From Sphingomonas sp. Leaf67 (GTDB lineage: Bacteria; Pseudomonadota; Alphaproteobacteria; Sphingomonadales; Sphingomonadaceae), in assembly GCF_001421965.1 (NCBI RefSeq), contig NZ_LMLP01000001.1:744001-808000 (forward strand): a stretch of DNA of 64,000 nucleotides, written 5' to 3'. The notes beneath the pieces were generated by a model. It was given only the letters and a program-made list of their open reading frames with translations, was not told the origin of the DNA and did no database searches. A program made the position numbers and the translations under genes. Within the stretch, counting starts at the first letter, position 1; every line of letters begins with the position of its first letter. Below are positions 1-7,796 of this stretch, piece after piece.

Positions 1-277
1 GGGGCTGACCGAAGCACAGGCGATGAAGCTGATGATGGAAGGTGCGTTCCAGCAGGAGCGCGAGGCTGCCGGCAAATGGACCCGCGCCCGGCTTGGGTCG
101 ACGCAGTTGCTCAGCTATTTCGTGGGGTATAGCGAGCATATGGACATGCGCCGCGAAGCCGAACGGCGCGCGGGCGGCAGGTTCGATCTGATGCGCTACA
201 ACAATAGCGCGATCTCACACGGATCGCCGCCGGTGCGGTTCGTCCGCGCGCTGATGTTCGACGAGCCGATCGCCTAG
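1..277 (+). CDS. DUF885-like protein, C-terminal end (partial)
   Basis: This is the 3' end of a gene that starts before the window; the first complete codon is at base 2 and about 91 residues remain. The stretch with TEAQAMKLMMEGAF, then a region around QLLSYFVGY and a final RALMFDEPIA, resembles the C-terminus of DUF885 proteins, which are putative zinc-peptidase-like proteins. Any metal motif would lie upstream and cannot be seen. The gene converges on the E2 gene, and a palindromic repeat begins three bases after its stop codon. Family assignment is tentative; the coding frame is clear. Confidence 0.6.
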   Translation, partial: GLTEAQAMKLMMEGAFQQEREAAGKWTRARLGSTQLLSYFVGYSEHMDMRREAERRAGGRFDLMRYNNSAISHGSPPVRFVRALMFDEPIA

Positions 278-280
278 AGT

Positions 281-415
281 CCTCCCCGGCACGGGGAGGG
301 GGACCGCCGCGAAGCGGTTGTGGAGGGGGCGTCCACGCAACGCAACGCAACGGTTGCGTTGCTTGGACGCCCCCCTCCACCAGCTTCACTGGTTCCCCTC
401 CCCGTGCCGGGGAGG
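281..415. repeat. Two-armed palindromic repeat, family 1, copy A
   Basis: Two inverted arms, each made of a stem-loop (CCTCCCCG, 2-3 nt, CGGGGAGG), a GGGACC-like link, a small GCGAAGC-type stem and GTGGAGGGGG. They flank a core with repeated CGCAA units. It fills the space between the convergent DUF885 and E2 genes and may act as a two-way terminator. Other copies are at 1330, 4250, 56803 and 60490, with a half copy at 55541. Confidence 0.85.
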
Positions 416-458
416 ATCAGTGCGCCGCGATCGTCAACCTTGCCCGCTTCCTCCGCGA

Positions 459-1787
459 TCAGTCGGCGAACAGCAGTACCGGCGTTTCGATCAGCCGCTT
501 CAACGCCTGGACATAGCTGGCGGCGTCATGACCGTCGACGACGCGGTGATCGCAACTGATCGACAGGTTCATCAGCTTGGCCTTGACGATTTCCTCGCCG
601 CCACCGGCGCGCGCGCGGAACACCGGGCGTTCGACGATGCGGTTCGGGCCGATGATCGCGACTTCGGGGCGATTGATGACCGGGGTGGTCGCGATGCCGC
701 CGAGCGGCCCCAGCGAGGTGACGGTGATCGTGCCGCCCGACAGTTCCTCCGACTTCGCCTTGCCGGTGCGTGCCGCCTCAGCCAGCCGGACGATCTCGGT
801 CGCGAGCTGCCACGGGTTCAGGTCCTGCGCGTCGCGGATTACCGGAACCATCAGCCCGGCATCGGTCTGCGCCGCCATGCCCAGATGCACCCGCCCGAAC
901 CGCGTCACCACCCCAGCCTCGTCGTCATAGCGCGCGTTGAGCATCGGGAAATCGGACAGCGTGCGGCAGATCGCGACGATCAGCAGCGGCAGCATGGTCA
1001 GCTTTGGCCGGGACCCACGCGCCATGTTCAGGTCGCCGCGCATCGCCTCCAGCGCGGTGACGTCGATCTCCTCGACATAGGTGAAGTGCGGGATGTGGCG
1101 CTTGGCCGCCGCCATGTTCTCGGCGATGCGGCGGCGCATGCCGATGACCTTGACGGTTTCGTCCGGGCGGGCGCGCGATACGTTGGGGGTGTGATAGCCC
1201 TGTGCGCTGCCGTAGCGGAGGTACGCGTCGAGATCGGCATGGCGGATGTGGGGACCGTCATGGTGGACGGCGGACAGGTCGATGCCGAGGTCGGCTGCGC
1301 GGGCGCGGACGGCCGGTGAGGCCAGAACTCTTCCCCGTTCATGGGTAGAGGGACCGTCCGGCGTAGCCGGATGGTGGAGGGGGGTGGCCTCTTGCGGGAC
1401 GGCAGCTGGCGTTGCGTCCAGCGGCGCGCCCCCTCCACCATGCTGCGCATGGTCCCCCTCCCCGTTCCGGGGAGAGGTTGCAACCTCCTCCACACCCGGA
1501 TTTTCCGCCTCGACCCGCTCGGGTTCGGCCGGCTGGACGACCTCTTCGGCCGTCTCGATCACGACCAGTGTCGCGCCGATCGCCACCTGGTCGCCCGGCT
1601 CGCCCGCCAGTTCGACGACGGTGCCCGCGACCGGGCTTTCCATCTCGACCGTCGCCTTGTCGGTCATCATGTCGGCGAGACGGCCGTCTTCCTCGACACG
1701 GTCGCCGACGGCGACGTGCCATGCGACGATCTCGGCCTCGGAAATGCCTTCACCGATATCGGGCAGGCGGAAGGAGAAACGTGCCAT
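459..1787 (-). CDS. bkdB: Branched-chain alpha-keto acid dehydrogenase E2 (dihydrolipoamide acyltransferase)
   Basis: E2 core of a 2-oxoacid dehydrogenase complex: it moves the acyl group from E1 through lipoamide to CoA. The 442-residue protein has an N-terminal lipoyl domain (1-80) with the lipoyl lysine in DKATVE at residue 44. A peripheral-subunit-binding domain follows at about 154-190, then a catalytic domain ending with DHRVVDG (His414, Asp418). Residues about 104-155, in the flexible linker, are encoded by an in-frame copy of the palindromic repeat found between genes elsewhere in the window. It is the last gene of the E1alpha-E1beta-E2 operon, starting 6 bp after E1beta. No E3 (lipoamide dehydrogenase) gene follows. 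The E1alpha type points to branched-chain rather than pyruvate dehydrogenase; substrate is inferred. Confidence 0.9.
   Translation of the reverse strand: MARFSFRLPDIGEGISEAEIVAWHVAVGDRVEEDGRLADMMTDKATVEMESPVAGTVVELAGEPGDQVAIGATLVVIETAEEVVQPAEPERVEAENPGVEEVATSPRNGEGDHAQHGGGGAPLDATPAAVPQEATPLHHPATPDGPSTHERGRVLASPAVRARAADLGIDLSAVHHDGPHIRHADLDAYLRYGSAQGYHTPNVSRARPDETVKVIGMRRRIAENMAAAKRHIPHFTYVEEIDVTALEAMRGDLNMARGSRPKLTMLPLLIVAICRTLSDFPMLNARYDDEAGVVTRFGRVHLGMAAQTDAGLMVPVIRDAQDLNPWQLATEIVRLAEAARTGKAKSEELSGGTITVTSLGPLGGIATTPVINRPEVAIIGPNRIVERPVFRARAGGGEEIVKAKLMNLSISCDHRVVDGHDAASYVQALKRLIETPVLLFAD
1330..1477. repeat. Family 1 repeat copy B, inside the E2 coding sequence
   Basis: Two inverted arms carrying the family-1 modules: CTTCCCCG / GAGGGACC / GTGGAGGGG on the left, and CCCCTCCACCA / GGTCCCC / CTCCCCGTTCCGGGGAG on the right. 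It is read through in frame as part of the E2 interdomain linker, coding for Gly-, His- and Pro-rich residues such as HGGGGAP and PLHHPATPDGPS. All other full copies here are intergenic. Confidence 0.85.
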
Positions 1788-1793
1788 GGCTTG

Positions 1794-2807
1794 TCAGTCC
1801 TGCATGATTTTCTTGAGCGCTTGTCCGATGCGGACCGGCCCCGGGAAATACGCCCATTCGAGGCTATGCGGATACGGCGTGTCGAAGCCGGTCACGCGCT
1901 CGATCGGCGCTTCGAGATGGTGGAAGCAGCGTTCCTGCACCAGCGCCGACAGTTCGGCACCGAAGCCGCCCGTCCGGGTCGCCTCGTGCACGATCATGCA
2001 GCGGCCGGTCTTCTTCACAGACGCCTCGATCGCCTCGATATCGAGCGGCACCAGCGTGCGCAGATCGAGGATTTCGGCGTCGATCCCGGCTGCTTCCACG
2101 GTCGCCTGCGCGACATGGACCATGGTGCCATAGGCGAGAATGGTCAGGTCGCCACCTTCGCGCACGACCTTCGCCTTGCCCAGCTCGATCCGGTAATAGT
2201 CCTCGGGTACCTCACCTTGCGGGTGTTTCGACCAGTTCTGCGCCGGCTTGTCCCAATTGCCGTCGAACGGGCCGTTATAGATGCGCTTGGGTTCGAAGAA
2301 GAGGACCGGGTCATTGTCCTCGATCGCAGCGATCAGCAGCCCCTTAGCATCATAGGGCGTCGACGGGATCACCGTCTTGATGCCCGATACGTGGGTGAAG
2401 ATGCCTTCGGGCGACTGGCTGTGGGTCTGTCCACCGAAGATGCCGCCGCCGAACGGCGAGCGGACCGTGATCGGCGCGATGAAATCGCCGGCCGAGCGAT
2501 AGCGCAGCCGGGCCGCCTCGCTGACCAGCTGGTCGAGCGCGGGATAGATGTAATCGGCGAACTGGATTTCCGGCACTGGACGCAGGCCATAGGCCCCCAT
2601 GCCGACCGCGACGCCGATGATGCCGCATTCGGTGATCGGCGTGTCGAACACGCGGGTCTTGCCATATTTGTTCTGAAGGCCCGCGGTCGCGCGGAACACC
2701 CCGCCGAAATAGCCGACATCCTCGCCCATCACGATGACGTTCGGATCGCGATCCATCATGACATCCATGGCGGAATTGATCGCCTGGATCATGTTCATGC
2801 GCGCCAT
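1794..2807 (-). CDS. bkdA2: 2-oxoisovalerate dehydrogenase E1 beta subunit
   Basis: Beta subunit of the thiamine-diphosphate-dependent E1 that decarboxylates branched-chain 2-oxo acids. The protein has 337 residues, the usual length. It carries the transketolase pyrimidine-binding region near the N-terminus (VMGEDVGYFGGVFRATAGL, then DTPITECGIIGVAVG) and the transketolase C-terminal domain (ILDLRTLVPLDIEAIEASV, then RCMIVHEATRTGGFGAE). It starts with ATG just after the E1alpha stop, so translation is probably coupled, and it precedes E2 by 6 bp. Confidence 0.93.
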   Translation of the reverse strand: MARMNMIQAINSAMDVMMDRDPNVIVMGEDVGYFGGVFRATAGLQNKYGKTRVFDTPITECGIIGVAVGMGAYGLRPVPEIQFADYIYPALDQLVSEAARLRYRSAGDFIAPITVRSPFGGGIFGGQTHSQSPEGIFTHVSGIKTVIPSTPYDAKGLLIAAIEDNDPVLFFEPKRIYNGPFDGNWDKPAQNWSKHPQGEVPEDYYRIELGKAKVVREGGDLTILAYGTMVHVAQATVEAAGIDAEILDLRTLVPLDIEAIEASVKKTGRCMIVHEATRTGGFGAELSALVQERCFHHLEAPIERVTGFDTPYPHSLEWAYFPGPVRIGQALKKIMQD

Positions 2808-2808
2808 G

Positions 2809-4101
2809 TCAGTGGCCCTCCTTGCGCGCCCAGGGGCGGCCGGAGGCTTCCTCCTCGGCCATCATCTGCGCCTGCTGCTCGCGCAGGTGCCACGGCATTT
2901 CCTCGAACACGCCGTCGAACAGCGTGTCGAGCGGCTGGTGCAGGCCGTGACCGAGAATGCCGTTGGCTTCCGCTTCCTTCTGGGCAGCGCGTACGCGTTC
3001 GGCGACGTCGCGATCCATTGCCGCGTGACGCTCGTCGTCCCACTCGCCGATCGCGATCAGATGTCCTTTCAGCCGCGCGATGGGATCGCCCAGCGGCCAT
3101 GCCGTCGGTTCGCCCGCCGATCGATATTGCGACGGGTCATCGGAGGTCGAATGGCCCTCGGCACGATAGGTGAAATGCTCGATCAGCGTCGGACCGGCAT
3201 TGGTCCGTGCCCGCTCGGCCGCCCATGCCGTCGCGGCATAGACCGCGAGCGCGTCATTGCCGTCGACCCGCAGGCCGGCGATGCCATAGCCGATCGCCCG
3301 CGCGGCAAAGGTCGTCGCCTCCGCCCCCGCGAACCCCGAAAAGCTGCTGATCGCCCACTGGTTGTTGACGACGTTGAAGATCACCGGCGCGCGATAGACC
3401 GTGGCGAAGGTCAGCGCGGAATGGAAGTCGCCTTCCGCCGTGCTCCCCTCCCCGCACCACGTCGCCGCGATGCGGGTATCGCCCTTGGAGGCCGAGGCCA
3501 TCGCCCAGCCGACCGCCTGCGGATATTGCGTCGTCAGGTTGCCCGAGATCGAGAAGAAGCCATAGTCCTTCGACGAATACATGATCGGCAGCTGCTTGCC
3601 CTGCAGCTTGTCGCCGCGGTTCGAGTAGATCTGGTTCATCATCTCGACCATCGGGTAATCGCGCGCGATCAGGATGCCCTGCTGCCGATAGCTGGGGAAG
3701 GTCATGTCGTCGCGGTCGAGCGCCATCGTGCCGGCGACGGCGATCGCCTCTTCGCCGGTGCATTTCATGTAGAAGCTGGTCTTGCCCTGCCGCTGGGCGC
3801 GGAACATGCGCTCGTCGAAGGCGCGGACCGTCGCCATGTGGCGCAGCATCCGGCGCAACACGTCCGGGTCGAGGCGCGGGTTCCACGGGCCGACCGCCTG
3901 CCCCTGCGCATCCAGCACCCGGACCAACGTGTAGGACAGTTCGTGGAAGCTGTCGGGGGCGGCAGTCGTGTCGGGACGCGGCTGCGCACCGGCGGCGGGC
4001 ACGGCCACGTCGGCAAAGTCGACCGCGTCGCCGGGACGGAATTTGGGTTCGGGCACATGCAGCGCAAGGCGCGGCAGATTCGTGCGGCTATCGCCGGTCA
4101 T
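2809..4101 (-). CDS. bkdA1: 2-oxoisovalerate dehydrogenase E1 alpha subunit
   Basis: Alpha subunit of E1, which binds thiamine diphosphate and forms a heterotetramer with E1beta. The 430-residue protein has the ThDP motif reading WCGEGSTAEGDFH and ending VNNQWAIS. A loop YRAEGHSTSDDPSQYR matches the conserved region that is phosphorylated in mitochondrial homologues. The length and an N-terminal extension of about 70 residues fit the BCKDH class rather than pyruvate dehydrogenase. The ATG at 4101 has a GGAG five bases upstream. It is the first gene of the operon; a palindrome and a possible promoter lie 50-75 bp upstream. Confidence 0.93.
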   Translation of the reverse strand: MTGDSRTNLPRLALHVPEPKFRPGDAVDFADVAVPAAGAQPRPDTTAAPDSFHELSYTLVRVLDAQGQAVGPWNPRLDPDVLRRMLRHMATVRAFDERMFRAQRQGKTSFYMKCTGEEAIAVAGTMALDRDDMTFPSYRQQGILIARDYPMVEMMNQIYSNRGDKLQGKQLPIMYSSKDYGFFSISGNLTTQYPQAVGWAMASASKGDTRIAATWCGEGSTAEGDFHSALTFATVYRAPVIFNVVNNQWAISSFSGFAGAEATTFAARAIGYGIAGLRVDGNDALAVYAATAWAAERARTNAGPTLIEHFTYRAEGHSTSDDPSQYRSAGEPTAWPLGDPIARLKGHLIAIGEWDDERHAAMDRDVAERVRAAQKEAEANGILGHGLHQPLDTLFDGVFEEMPWHLREQQAQMMAEEEASGRPWARKEGH

Positions 4102-4147
4102 GCACTCTCCATGTCGCTTCCACGTCGCCGGTTTCGGTCGCGTAGAC

Positions 4148-4177
4148 TCGTTACAAGCGCTTGTTATATAATTTCAA
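4148..4177 (-). promoter_or_regulatory. Candidate promoter and operator of the bkd operon
   Basis: On the minus strand a TTGAAA (4172-4177) and a weak TAACGA (4148-4153) are 18 bp apart. The spacer and its edge hold a perfect 12-bp palindrome, ACAAGCGCTTGT (4153-4164), next to an AT-rich TATATAA. A repressor of the TetR or GntR type binding here would block the promoter. The palindrome is seen directly; its role is inferred. Confidence 0.4.
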
Positions 4178-4249
4178 CGCGCTTGGCGAGAGGGAGGACG
4201 GGTCCGGTGGGCGCTTTCGTCGAAATGGCGTGAGGTTACGACCGAAATT

Positions 4250-4380
4250 CCTCCCCCATTCATGGGGGCAGGGGGGACCTTCCGCAGGACGGTGGAGCGG
4301 GTATCCGCACTCGCAACGGGTCCGTATGCGGACGCCCCCCTCCACCAGCTTCGCTGGTCCCCCTCCCCGTGTCGGGGAGG
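4250..4380. repeat. Family 1 palindromic repeat, copy C
   Basis: Inverted arms with the family-1 modules: CCTCCCCCATTCATGGGGG on the left, CCCCTCCACCAGC and CTCCCCGTGTCGGGGAGG on the right. The right edge is two bases from the dcp stop codon, so the element lies in the 3' end of the dcp transcript and upstream of the bkd promoter region. Confidence 0.85.
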
Positions 4381-4382
4381 AA

Positions 4383-6521
4383 TTACTGGACCGGGAAGCC
4401 GCGGCGCTTGAACAGCGCGGTCACGTCCGGGTCGCGTCCACGGAAGGCGCGATAGGCTTCCTTGCGGTCCGTTTCGTTGCCGGTCGACAGCAGCGTCTTG
4501 CGGAAACGATCCGCCGTTGCCTTGTCCCAGACATTGCCGGTCGCCTCGAACGCGGCCCAAGTGTCGGCGTCCATCGCTTCCGACCACAGATAGGAATAAT
4601 AGCCCGCCGAATAGGCATCGGACGAGAACAGGTGATTGAACTGCGGCAGGCGGTGCCGCATCACGATCTCCTTGGGCATCCCGATCTGTGCCAGCGTGTC
4701 GCGCTCGAACGCCGCCGGGTCGGTCACCGGCGTTTCACGGTCGTGCAATGCCATGTCGACGATCGCCGACGACAGATACTCGACCGTCGAGAAACCCTGA
4801 TTGAAGGTCGACGACTTTTCGATCTTGTCGACCAGCGCCTGCGGCATCGGCTGGCCGGTCTGGTAATGTTTGGCATAGCGGTCGAGTACGTCGCGGGTCA
4901 GCAACCAGTTTTCGTTCACCTGGCTGGGATATTCGACGAAGTCGCGCGGCGTACCGGCAAGACCCGGATAGGTTACGTCCTGCAACAACGAATGGATCGC
5001 ATGGCCGAATTCGTGGAACAGCGTCGTCGCGTCGTCGAGGCTGATCAGCGTCGGCTGTCCGGCCGCGCCCTTCACGAAATTATTGTTGTTCGACGCCAGC
5101 ACGTTGGTCTCGCCGCCCAGCTTCTGCTGGCCGCGATACCGGGTCGCCCATGCCCCCGATCGCTTGCCCGAACGCGCGAACGCATCGAAATAGAACACAC
5201 CGACATTCTTGCCCGTCCGCGCGTCGGTCACGACGAAGGTCCGAACATTTTTTTCGAACACCGGAATCTGCCCGGTATTCTCGGTGAATTTCAGGTCGTA
5301 GAGCCGTCCCGCCGCATAAAAGGCACCGGCAAGGATATTGTCGAGTTGCAGATACGGCTTCACCTCGCTTTCATCGAGGTCGTACTTCGCCTTGCGCACC
5401 TTTTCGGCATAGAAGCGATAATCCCATGGCGCGATCGTGATGGTGGCGCCGTCCTTCACGGCAAGCGCCTGCATGTCCGCCACTTCCTCCCGCACGCGCG
5501 CGACGGCGGCGGGCCAGACGCGCATCATCAGCGCCTTCGCATTGGCAGGCGTGCCCGCCATCGTATCGTCCATGCGGAGATAGGCGTGGTTGCGGAAGCC
5601 GAGCAGTTTTGCCCGCTCCTGCCGCAGCTTCAGGATCGTGGCGATCGTCGCCTTGGTATCGTTCGCGCCGCCATTGTCGCCGCGCATGGTGAACGCCCGC
5701 CAGACCTTTTCGCGCAAAGCCCGGTCGGTGGCATAGGTCAGCACCGGCGCGACCGACGACCGCGTGTTCACGATCGCCCATTTACCGGCAAGGCCGCGTT
5801 CGTCGGCCGCCGCCTTCAGCGATGCGACGAAGCTGTCGGGCAGGCCCGCCAACTGCTTTGCATCGTCGACGACGATCCACGTCTCCTCGTCGGCAAGGAC
5901 CTTCTGGCTGAAGTCGTTATAGGCGACCGACAGCTGCTGGTTCAGGCCGCTGACCTGCTGACGCTGCGCATCGGTCAGCAGGCTGCCGCGCCGGACGAAG
6001 CTGCGATAGGTCCGCTCCAGCAGGCGCAATTGCTGGGGGTTCAGATTCTGTTTGGCGCGGCTGTCGTACGCCGCCTTGATCCGGGCGAACAGTTTCGGGT
6101 CGAGGAACAGTTCGTCGTTGAACGCCGACAGTTTGGGCGACCATTCGCGGTCGATCGCCTGCACCTCCTTCGTCGCGAGGTTGCTGGTATAGACGCCCCA
6201 CATCGACCCGACCCGGTCCATCATGTTGCCGGCCAGTTGCAGCGGTTCGATGACCGTCCTGAACGTCGCCGGTCGCTTGTCGTCACGGATCGCGTGGATC
6301 TCGCGGCGCATCTCGGCCATCGCCACCGGGAAGGCGGCCGGGAACATCGCCGGCGTCACCTTGTCCCATGGCGGCACCCCTTGATACGGCCCGCCCCATT
6401 TCGCCGTCAGCGGGGTGGTGTCGATGGCGGCGACGGCAGTCGGGGTTTGCGGCATGGCGGCTCCATTCGCCGGAAGCGCGAAAGCGGTCGTGGCAAGCAA
6501 CGCGCCGAGACGTACGATCAT
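4383..6521 (-). CDS. dcp: M3 family metallopeptidase (peptidyl-dipeptidase Dcp)
   Basis: Zinc peptidase that removes dipeptides from peptide C-termini. The chosen start, ATG at 6521, gives 712 residues and an N-terminal signal peptide (MIVRLGALLATTAFALPANGA), so the enzyme is predicted to be periplasmic. An upstream in-frame extension of 27 codons lacks signal character and the start at 6521 has a GGACC-like ribosome site. The zinc motif is HEFGH at residues 503-507, with the third ligand probably Glu530 in FVEYPSQ, as known for M3 peptidases. It is transcribed away from the small gene at 6623. Confidence 0.92.
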   Translation of the reverse strand: MIVRLGALLATTAFALPANGAAMPQTPTAVAAIDTTPLTAKWGGPYQGVPPWDKVTPAMFPAAFPVAMAEMRREIHAIRDDKRPATFRTVIEPLQLAGNMMDRVGSMWGVYTSNLATKEVQAIDREWSPKLSAFNDELFLDPKLFARIKAAYDSRAKQNLNPQQLRLLERTYRSFVRRGSLLTDAQRQQVSGLNQQLSVAYNDFSQKVLADEETWIVVDDAKQLAGLPDSFVASLKAAADERGLAGKWAIVNTRSSVAPVLTYATDRALREKVWRAFTMRGDNGGANDTKATIATILKLRQERAKLLGFRNHAYLRMDDTMAGTPANAKALMMRVWPAAVARVREEVADMQALAVKDGATITIAPWDYRFYAEKVRKAKYDLDESEVKPYLQLDNILAGAFYAAGRLYDLKFTENTGQIPVFEKNVRTFVVTDARTGKNVGVFYFDAFARSGKRSGAWATRYRGQQKLGGETNVLASNNNNFVKGAAGQPTLISLDDATTLFHEFGHAIHSLLQDVTYPGLAGTPRDFVEYPSQVNENWLLTRDVLDRYAKHYQTGQPMPQALVDKIEKSSTFNQGFSTVEYLSSAIVDMALHDRETPVTDPAAFERDTLAQIGMPKEIVMRHRLPQFNHLFSSDAYSAGYYSYLWSEAMDADTWAAFEATGNVWDKATADRFRKTLLSTGNETDRKEAYRAFRGRDPDVTALFKRRGFPVQ

Positions 6522-6622
6522 CAACAGGTCCGTCCTAAATATCGAATATCGGCAAACTGAAAGATCGGGAGCCGCTTGGCAAGAACGGCGTTGATGCGGC
6601 AACGAAACGATACGGGGCCATC

Positions 6623-7087
6623 ATGCACATCACGACCATCGCCGAACTCGACCGCGTCCGCGACGACGCGCGCAAGCTGGTGACCAAGCGCGCGCTGGTA
6701 TCGGCGGGTGCCTCGGCAGTGCCGGTGCCCGGCGCGGACCTGATCGTCGACGCCAATATCCTGACGAAGTTGCTGCCCGACATCAGCAACCGGTTCGGGC
6801 TGAGCGAGAAGCAGGTTCAGGCGCTCGAGCCCGATCGGGCCAAGCAGGTGCTGTTGATCGCCGCCAATCTGGGCAACGGCGTCATCGGCCGGTCGATCAC
6901 CCGGCGGGTGGTGACGATGTTGATTCGCCGGGTCGGCGCGCGCTATGCCAGCAAGTCGTTGTTGCGGCTCGTGCCGTTCGCCGGGCAGATCGCGGCGGCG
7001 GGCATCAGTTTCGGGGCGATGAAACTGGTCGGCAATTCGCATATCGACGATTGCTACGAGACGGTCCGGCGGACGCTGCCGGCGTAG
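6623..7087 (+). CDS. Small DUF697-like hypothetical protein
   Basis: A 154-residue protein of unknown function. It begins with a charged helix (MHITTIAELDRVRDDARKLV). A conserved-looking block VSAGASAVPVPGADLIVD follows, then NRFGLSEKQVQALEP and two hydrophobic helical segments (VLLIAANLGNGVIG; LVPFAGQIAAAGISFGAMKL). This pattern resembles the C-terminal helical part of DUF697 proteins, usually found after a GTPase domain, but here it stands alone. GGGG sits five bases before the ATG. The gene is divergent from dcp. Membrane association is likely but not proven. Confidence 0.7.
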   Translation: MHITTIAELDRVRDDARKLVTKRALVSAGASAVPVPGADLIVDANILTKLLPDISNRFGLSEKQVQALEPDRAKQVLLIAANLGNGVIGRSITRRVVTMLIRRVGARYASKSLLRLVPFAGQIAAAGISFGAMKLVGNSHIDDCYETVRRTLPA

Positions 7088-7097
7088 GGCAGTGCTG

Positions 7098-7129
7098 TTC
7101 GTCATTCCCGCGCGGACGGGAATGACGAA
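7098..7129. terminator. Hairpin between convergent genes
   Basis: A perfect 13-bp inverted repeat (TTCGTCATTCCCG, loop CGCGGA, then the complement) stands between two convergent genes. There is no U-tract on either side. It could be a bidirectional transcript end or a dispersed repeat of the common GTCATTCCCG type. Confidence 0.55.
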
Positions 7130-7147
7130 TGGCTGGCGTCCGTAGGA

Positions 7148-7789
7148 TCAGTCCGCCGGCACCAGTTCGATCACGTCCAGCAGCGATTCGAACCGCGGAT
7201 AGGGCAGCACCAGCCGCCAGCGCCGCTCACCGATGCGTTCCAGCACGCCCGCCATGTCGCGGTCGCGGTCCTGCCCATATTGCAGCGCCGCCCGTTCGTC
7301 CCCGAGCAACAGCGTACCGAGGAAGACCGTCCGGTCGCCATCGGCGAACAACAGCCCGACCGGGCGCTGCGAGCCGGTTTCCTTGTAGAAACTCCGCACC
7401 CGCCCTTCGTCGGCGATGCGGCAGTCGAACGGCGGATAGGCGGTGAAATCGCGCATCGCGCTGCCCGCCGCGCCGAGTTTGAACACCCGGCAACGATAGC
7501 GTCCGGACGGGGCTGTGCCGGTCAGCGCCAGGTCGGGTTGAAACAATGCGCCCTGTTCGGCGATCGCCGCCGGATCGGCGGCACGGGCGCGGGGCAAGGC
7601 CGCCATCCACGCCTCGCGCCAGCGTCGCAGCCGGTCGCGATCGGTCGGCGTCGCCACGCGCCGCCAGTCGTCACCGGCGGCGGGACGCTCCGACGGGGCG
7701 GTGCCGGCCGATGCCGCCCCTGCCCCGCCGCCACAACCGCCGGTCGACAGGCCGAGCATCAGCCCGGCGATGCACGCGCTCCGCTTCAT
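7148..7789 (-). CDS. DUF4893 domain-containing protein, exported
   Basis: A 213-residue secreted protein of a family seen mainly in sphingomonads; function unknown. The N-terminus is a signal sequence with a Cys after a Gly pair (GLMLGLSTGGCGGG), so it may be a lipoprotein, although the lipobox is imperfect. The mature part has the DUF4893 pattern: DWRRVATPTDRDRLRRWREA, a central GRYRCRVFKLG, then FTAYPPFDCRI and a C-terminal VLPYPRFESLLDVIELVP. Two Cys in the mature region could form a disulfide. It is followed on the same strand by bdhA upstream and probably has its own promoter. Confidence 0.85.
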   Translation of the reverse strand: MKRSACIAGLMLGLSTGGCGGGAGAASAGTAPSERPAAGDDWRRVATPTDRDRLRRWREAWMAALPRARAADPAAIAEQGALFQPDLALTGTAPSGRYRCRVFKLGAAGSAMRDFTAYPPFDCRIADEGRVRSFYKETGSQRPVGLLFADGDRTVFLGTLLLGDERAALQYGQDRDRDMAGVLERIGERRWRLVLPYPRFESLLDVIELVPAD

Positions 7790-7796
7790 GCTGCAA

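Noticed and set aside
4161-6560. 799-codon open frame opposite dcp
   Set aside because: It is the antisense shadow of dcp in GC-rich DNA; no domain, no ribosome site and Arg/His/Gly-heavy composition.
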